Source: Hippasteria phrygiana
Taxonomy: Eukaryota > Echinodermata > Asteroidea > Valvatida > Goniasteridae
Reading direction: 5' to 3'
DNA: 64,000 nt
NCBI GenBank assembly: GCA_037893225.1
Contig: JAZGUH010000003.1
Span: 868,001 to 932,000 of the forward strand
Part shown: positions 24,640-64,000 of the stretch, piece after piece
Layout of the letters: each line of letters begins with the position of its first letter
Numbering within the stretch: the first letter of the stretch is position 1
The notes under the pieces: generated by a model
Told to the model about the DNA's origin: nothing
The model's database searches: none
The model's input: the letters and a program-made list of their open reading frames with translations, nothing else
Position numbers and translations under genes: made by a program

Positions 24640-24875
24640 TTCGACTGTCTCGCAGTCGTTGAAAAGTGAATATAACCTTTGTATTGCAAACATTGTATTT
24701 ACAGTGAACAAAGAAAACTGGCAGGAGCGAGATTTGAACCTGCGACCGTCCGAAATACCATCGGAATAGCATTCCGGCGGTCGCAGGTTCAAATCCCGTC
24801 CTGCCAGTTTTCTGTTCATTTTGACTTTGAAATTTCATTCAAAATTACCTTGTCAGTTTCTCTTGTGGTTTGATT
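24640..24875. mobile_element. two tRNA-derived SINE copies, head to head
   Basis: The minus-strand copy (about 24640-24770) has GGTTCAAATCTCGCTCCTGCC then TTTTCTTTGTTCACT. The plus-strand copy (about 24762-24875) has GGTCGCAGGTTCAAATCCCG, CCTGCCAGTTTTCTGTTCA and the family tail CCTTGTCAGTTTCTCTTGTGG. They share the CCGGAATGCTATTCCG-like centre, forming a palindrome. Confidence 0.7.
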
Positions 24876-25203
24876 GATAATAATTAAAAAGTAAATCAGT
24901 TTTCGAAACTCGAAAAGTGCACAAACAGGATAGCCAGACGGCTATAGGGTGTTGCCTTGTCAGAAAAGTTTTGAAGGCCTATACCCAACTTGGCCAAACG
25001 ACGACTGTTGAGCACAAATCGTGCAAACCCTATACAAACGATTGCACAACTTTTTTCTTGGTGACATCATCGCTCATGCTCAGTAGCGTATGCCAGCCGT
25101 GCAAGGAGGGCAAGCAACGTCTGAACCGTCTCACAACCGTTGCAAAAAAACACTATTTCATTTAATTTGTTTTAATACGCCTCAAATGCCGCCGGAGGGG
25201 CGG

Positions 25204-25206
<3 letters not shown>

Positions 25207-25235
<29 letters not shown>
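25207..25235. repeat. poly(C) run of 29
   Basis: Uninterrupted C tract. One of several extreme G or C homopolymers in the window (also 26012-26040 G29, 8096-8118 G23, 29609-29631 C23, 53374-53392 G19, 20002-20019 C18, 25533-25548 C16). Confidence 0.95.
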
Positions 25236-25239
<4 letters not shown>

Positions 25240-25256
25240 CGCTGGATACGCCACAG

Positions 25257-25561
25257 CAGGGGCGGATCTAGCCTTTCATTTAGGGAGGGGTTGTATCCGC
25301 CTAGCTATACCGGTACAGTGTACAGTGTATAGAGTACCGAAGTGATGACGTCAATCAATGCAATGTTTGGAACCAGAATACATTCTAAACTGCATGTGTT
25401 TGGAACCATTGCCGTCACTGACGTCAGACTTCGGTACTCTATTGACCAGCGGTATACCCACTGGTAACAAGGATGTGGTTTAGCATTGCTTATTACACAT
25501 TTGTTCAGCAGCCCGGGGGTGGGGGGTTGCAACCCCCCCCCCCCCCCCAGATCCGCCCCTG
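25257..25561. mobile_element. hAT-like short element with a nested palindrome
   Basis: The termini CAGGGGCGGATCTAG and AGATCCGCCCCTG are inverted and typical of hAT-superfamily MITEs. No 8-bp duplication is found. A second inverted pair (GAGTACCGAAGTGATGACGTCA near 25331 and TGACGTCAGACTTCGGTACTC ending near 25440) lies inside and looks nested. Confidence 0.6.
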
Positions 25562-26009
25562 CAGTGCTCATGCTCATGATCGAGTGCGGCGCACCGGCGC
25601 TCGTCGATTCAAAATCATCTCGAACTTCTTAACTCAAATTTTCTTTAGGCCGGCGATATCCATGTTTTAAATGTTTTATCACATCCGTCTATTAACAAAT
25701 TTAAGGCTGCTCGTTGATTACTGAAACTTTAATTTCAAATAACACACGTATGTTATGATGCCTTTATAGGATAGATGTAAAGAGATAGCCGAGCTCCGAC
25801 TTTAGTTCACCCTCTTATTCGCCGGGCTCCAACACTGCAAATAGCTATCTCATTCTACCTCGCGCGCAGCAAAGATCGTAGAAGGGAAAAATCGGACACT
25901 CCGCTAAAAAATAGTTAAACAGGGGTGCACACACTAAATAGGCAAAAAATGGCTGCGCCAAACTGATTACCATAAATTGTAAACCCACAACTTGTTTTAA
26001 TAATAAATG

Positions 26010-26011
<2 letters not shown>

Positions 26012-26040
<29 letters not shown>
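26012..26040. repeat. poly(G) run of 29
   Basis: Uninterrupted G tract bounded by TGTT and TCATGC. Such runs can form quadruplexes and are error-prone in assembly, so the exact length is uncertain. Confidence 0.95.
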
Positions 26041-26294
26041 TCATGCAATTGATAGATTGTGTAATTATGATCAGCTATCATAACCTGGGGGTTCTGTGCT
26101 TCAAGACCTGATAAATTTTGGCTTTAAAATTGGTCCTATTTGGCTTGGCAAGTGGAGGGATGCTGTATGAAAAATGGCAGCTAGCCGGTTTGGGAAAAAA
26201 ACAAATTTTTAGGGGTGGTATACTCTCTGGGGACAATTAGCAAAAATTCTAAACGGCTAGCCTGCCAAACATTGAAAAGAATTTGACAGATTAA

Positions 26295-26895
26295 AGGTAC
26301 ACATTGCTTTGGATTTTGCGATTTGGGCTATAAAACTTAAATGGATATGGTTGGGAAGCTTTTTTTAAAGTAGAATATAAAGATTCACATAACTATCCCT
26401 TCAAATTGCGTGGTTTTTGTTTAATTTCGTGACAAATAACGGTCCGCCATTTTGTAGAACCAAATTTTTGACTCCACAAAATGGCGGACTGTGTTCACCA
26501 GTCGTATTTCCAGTCGCATCTGGTTGAAGTACGTTCTGTTGATCCATTTTGATGTACTGTGGCACGGCGCGCAGCACTGGCGATATATGTTGAGAGGTAG
26601 AGAATTGTACCTGGCGATCATCTGATAGGTTCACAAGGCCACTGGCTGCGGCGCCAGCCTAAAGACTCTTACAGCGTATTTTGCGCATTATTTAGACGGT
26701 GGTATTTAGTACTGGAAATAAGTCTATGTATCGCGGGTCAGATGTCAGGGGTAAGCGGCCAATGTTTTTGTTTCGTAATCACTAATCACTAATTGCAACA
26801 CATTATACGTGTTTTTTGCATGAACAACTCTTATAAAAGATAAGGAACATTTCCAAACAGTAAAATTTCATGACATTTGAAGGCAATGTGTCCCT
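26295..26895. mobile_element. TTAA-flanked element, family IV
   Basis: The left end AGGTACACATTGCTTTG and the right end CAATGTGTCCCT are inverted (AGGKACACATTGC shared). TTAA lies at 26291-26294 and 26896-26899. Inside, CCGCCATTTTGTAGAACC and ACAAAATGGCGG form a short hairpin (about 26442-26486). It is piggyBac-like by target site, with no coding sequence. Confidence 0.65.
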
Positions 26896-26899
26896 TTAA

Positions 26900-28349
26900 G
26901 ATTCAAACTATCATTTTCAGTAGTGTCACAAAAACTGAGGGACTCCTGGATAAGGATATTTTTGTGAGTTAGTGGATTTTACACTAAGGTCAATGGGAGT
27001 TTATTTAGTGTGGTGCACCACAGGACGAAGTTGCTCATGAGGAAGGACGCCCTCATACATTTGGTAGGTAAAATTTGCGACCAACCCAATGCGGGTTCAC
27101 AATGGAGAAAAAAATAAGACTTTGTGCTCCGCACTGAATTAATTGCACTAAATGACACCTGCAACAAAATTTGGCAAGGATTAGTCTTAACATTACATTC
27201 CTCCTTTTTCTTTCTTTCTTTCGATATTTATTCAGTTATTTATTAATTCTAAATTTCTGATATTTAATTGTGGAGAGCCACCTTTTGCAAATATCATTAA
27301 AAACAAATATAAATGTACATATGGCACAAAACTAAATTAATTCTCAGAGAAATTGATCATTAAAATGTATTTTAAAATAATATTTATTTATTGCAATTTT
27401 ATTCATCTTCAATGATATAATAAAAAACAGATTTTGTTTTACTTTGTTACTTCCCCATAGTCGAAATAATGACGTAATATCGTTTCATCGGGCGCTGTAC
27501 AACAAAAAGATACCCAGTGTCCGATTGCTCGCAGTCTAGTCGCACACCATGCACCTTGTTGATCATTAATAAGGGTATCCTTCCGCAATAAACCTCATAC
27601 AACCTGGAACCAAAATTATTAATTTTCCAAGTACAATTTTTGCATATATTTTCACTTGCATATTTTTTTTATATTCTTTCAAAATTATAGACAATAACAA
27701 ACATCAAATCACAGAAACTTGAAAACGAGAACTACTTTGTTTGGGGAAGTTAACCACTACCATTCGGTGCTTGATGATGCACACGTGTTTATTGCAAGAT
27801 TCCTGGACACGATCTTTGAAACACGTACTAACTTGGAGTGGAGAGTCTGGAACCAGACAATATCTACATCCGGTGTCATATGAATATCCGACTGCCATGC
27901 CATGAACATTCGACTCTTTACCCATAATGCATTGTAACACAATTACGCTTTAAACCATGTTTAAACACAATATTTGTTGGGGGGAATGATATAACCTTTA
28001 ACCTCATCCCATTCCAACCCTACCACCCTAACCACTGATCTCTACACTAGAGATCAATGACCCTAACACTGTCCTAAACTCTAACCCTATTTCTCACCCT
28101 AATAATCCTCCCCCTCTATCTCACCCTTACGTTTATGTTTCTTTATTGTTTTTTGGGCCTACTGATCATGCGCAGTATAACTAACAAGTCGGATTCAGGA
28201 AGTCTGATATTCACGCGACACCGGAATCATATTGAACTGAATTATGCATATGAAATGCGTGACATGTTGATGACACGACGATACGACATGCACAAAATAG
28301 ACTGTGGAGGCATTATTCCAAGCTTGGTAAGCTAGCGATACATCATCAC
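26900..28349. other. upstream flank of the kinase gene
   Basis: No other gene was recognised. 28010-28115 is a C-rich stretch with several CCCTAA words (CACCCTAACCACTG, CTAACCCTATTTC), but it lacks the conserved termini of the CCCTAACCCC elements. Confidence 0.35.
27921..27936. promoter_or_regulatory. possible ZNF143/Staf-like site
   Basis: CCCATAATGCATTGTA closely resembles the vertebrate CCCAKMATGCMWYGCR Staf/ZNF143 consensus. It lies about 770 bp upstream of the proposed kinase start codon. Single-motif evidence only. Confidence 0.3.
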
Positions 28350-28701
28350 AGTGTAGGTTTACTGAGAACGCTTGCCGCTGTCTGTCCGTAGAAAAATCCT
28401 TCCATTTATCGCTCAGCCTGGCCTCCTGCTTTTACTATTTCATCAGAAAATGTTCAAGTAAAAATTTATCAGTTTCCCCAGCTGTACTGTTTTTGTTGGC
28501 TCCGTGTTGTGCAACGCCAAACTTTGAACTCAATTTCTATTCTACTCAGTTCAAGTGCATCGTTTTTGTTCATGCAAAGCTGTGTGCCGGTGGGGTTTCG
28601 TGGAAAAATCCTGTGGGTTGACTGAAATCCGCGGCTAAAAATAGGCATTCGTTCATCTAGCGAATATCTCCAACGGATCCCAGACAAATCACGTAGAGAA
28701 A
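28350..28701 (+). promoter_or_regulatory. candidate 5' UTR/promoter of the kinase gene
   Basis: The region just before the proposed first ATG. It ends in AGAGAAAATGG, which has A at -3 and G at +4, a good initiation context. No clear TATA or initiator was found. The call depends on the exon 1 model. Confidence 0.3.
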
Positions 28702-63201
<34,500 letters not shown>

Positions 63202-63232
63202 GTAAGTGCAGTTACATTTCAGACTTGATTAA

Positions 63233-63761
63233 CTCTAACCCCCTGGACCCTTTTTGCTAGGAACCATCCTCAATCCTCCAAAATCCTCCTAGCTTGAAAC
63301 ATCATTCATCCTCAATCCTCCAAAAACCTCTTTTCCTTGAAATACCATTCATCCTCGATCCTCCAAAATCCTCCTTGCTTGAACCACCATTCATCCTCAA
63401 TCCTCCAAAATCCTCCTAGCTTGAACCACCATTCATCCTCAATCCTCCAAAATCCTCCTAGCTTGAAACACCATTCATCCTCAATCCTCCAAAATCCTCC
63501 TAGCTTGAAACACCATTCATCCTCAATCCTCCAAAATCCTCTTTTTCTTGAAATACCATTCATCCTCAATCCTCCAAAATCCTCCTAGCTTGAAACACCA
63601 TTCATCCTCGATCCTACAAAATCCTCCTAGCTTGAAACACCATTCATCCTCGATTCTCCAAAATCCTCCTACATGTAGCTTGAAACACCATTCATCCTCA
63701 ATCCTCCAAAATCCTCCAAGACTGCATGGAGGATTTTGGAGGATTGAGGTGGGTTAGGGTT
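63233..63761. mobile_element. CCCTAACCCC element (family I) with 42-bp minisatellite
   Basis: TTAA (63229-63232), CTCTAACCCCCTGGACC and TTTTTGCTAGGAACC at the left; GGTGGGTTAGGG then TTTTAA at the right. About ten units of ATCCTCAATCCTCCAAAATC then CTCCTAGCTTGAAACACCATTC lie between. It begins 31 bp after the exon 8 donor. Confidence 0.85.
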
Positions 63762-63936
63762 TTAATGGGCCTAATCGGGGAAGGATGGTGTGAACAGGAA
63801 TAACCTGTGCCTGGTGTTGCCAGCCTTCACTGTTGCACCCCGTTCAGGTTTTCAAGTATTCCTACTTTTCCTACTTTTTCCTGATATTTGGCTGTTTTGG
63901 AAACTTTTCCAAAACAGCCCTTGTTTTCGTTAAGAT

Positions 63937-63967
<31 letters not shown>

Positions 63968-64000
63968 GTTTTTTTTTTTTCCTTTTCAGACTTTTTGCCC
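63762..64000. other. intron 8 sequence with T-rich tract
   Basis: A T-rich tract at 63935-63989 ends in CCTTTTCAG, which resembles a splice acceptor, but the few following bases do not read like the expected next MAPKAPK segment. Confidence 0.4.

Noticed and set aside
63312..63757. Open frames with NPPSLKHHSSSILQ-type repeats
   Set aside because: Translation of the 42-bp minisatellite inside a CCCTAACCCC element, lying in a kinase intron.
63980..64000. Next kinase exon starting after CCTTTTCAG
   Set aside because: The few bases that follow read T-F-C in the required phase, unlike the Glu/Met-rich segment expected in MAPKAPK2/3, and too little sequence remains.

Overview
The window is eukaryotic and looks like a metazoan genome. 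A single kinase gene is spread over about 34 kb in small exons with GT..AG introns. The spacers are full of tRNA-derived SINEs, short inverted-repeat elements, minisatellites and long G or C runs. Both recognisable genes (MAPKAPK2/3-type kinase, RBM15/Spenito-type RNA-binding protein) are animal families. The repeat style and the constant TACATGTA motif suggest a marine invertebrate, possibly a deuterostome such as an echinoderm; this is an impression, not something the sequence proves.

Layout: (1) 1-195, + strand, the last coding stretch of a gene that starts outside the window and ends in a proline-rich SH3-ligand tail. (2) 196-20,850, a long spacer with possible 3' UTRs, a 12-bp tandem repeat, a palindromic array (7.1-7.6 kb) and several nested inverted-repeat elements. 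(3) 20,854-23,232, - strand, an uninterrupted 792-codon RBM15/RBM15B-like gene with three RRMs and a SPOC domain. (4) 23.2-28.7 kb, a repeat-rich divergent spacer between the RBM15-like gene and the kinase. (5) 28,702 to beyond 63,201, + strand, a MAPKAPK2/3-like kinase. Seven exons are certain and a tiny first coding exon is proposed; together they give 333 in-frame codons before the window ends. Intron 2 alone is 19 kb.

The kinase (stress signalling below p38) and the RBM15-like protein (m6A writer complex and mRNA processing) have no known direct link. From memory, human MAPKAPK3, DOCK3, MANF and RBM15B lie close together on 3p21. The pair here, plus a proline-rich tail that could be the end of a DOCK-type protein, may therefore be old linkage.

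I see no undescribed multi-gene system. The most interesting structure is in the repeats. Several families of short non-coding elements are flanked by TTAA, as expected for piggyBac-type mobilisation. One family begins CCCTAACCCC, ends GGGGTTAGGG, and carries different minisatellites inside. Other points are an exact empty-site comparison, a transposon 9 bp from a splice donor of the kinase, and arrays of cAMP-response-element palindromes in the kinase introns.
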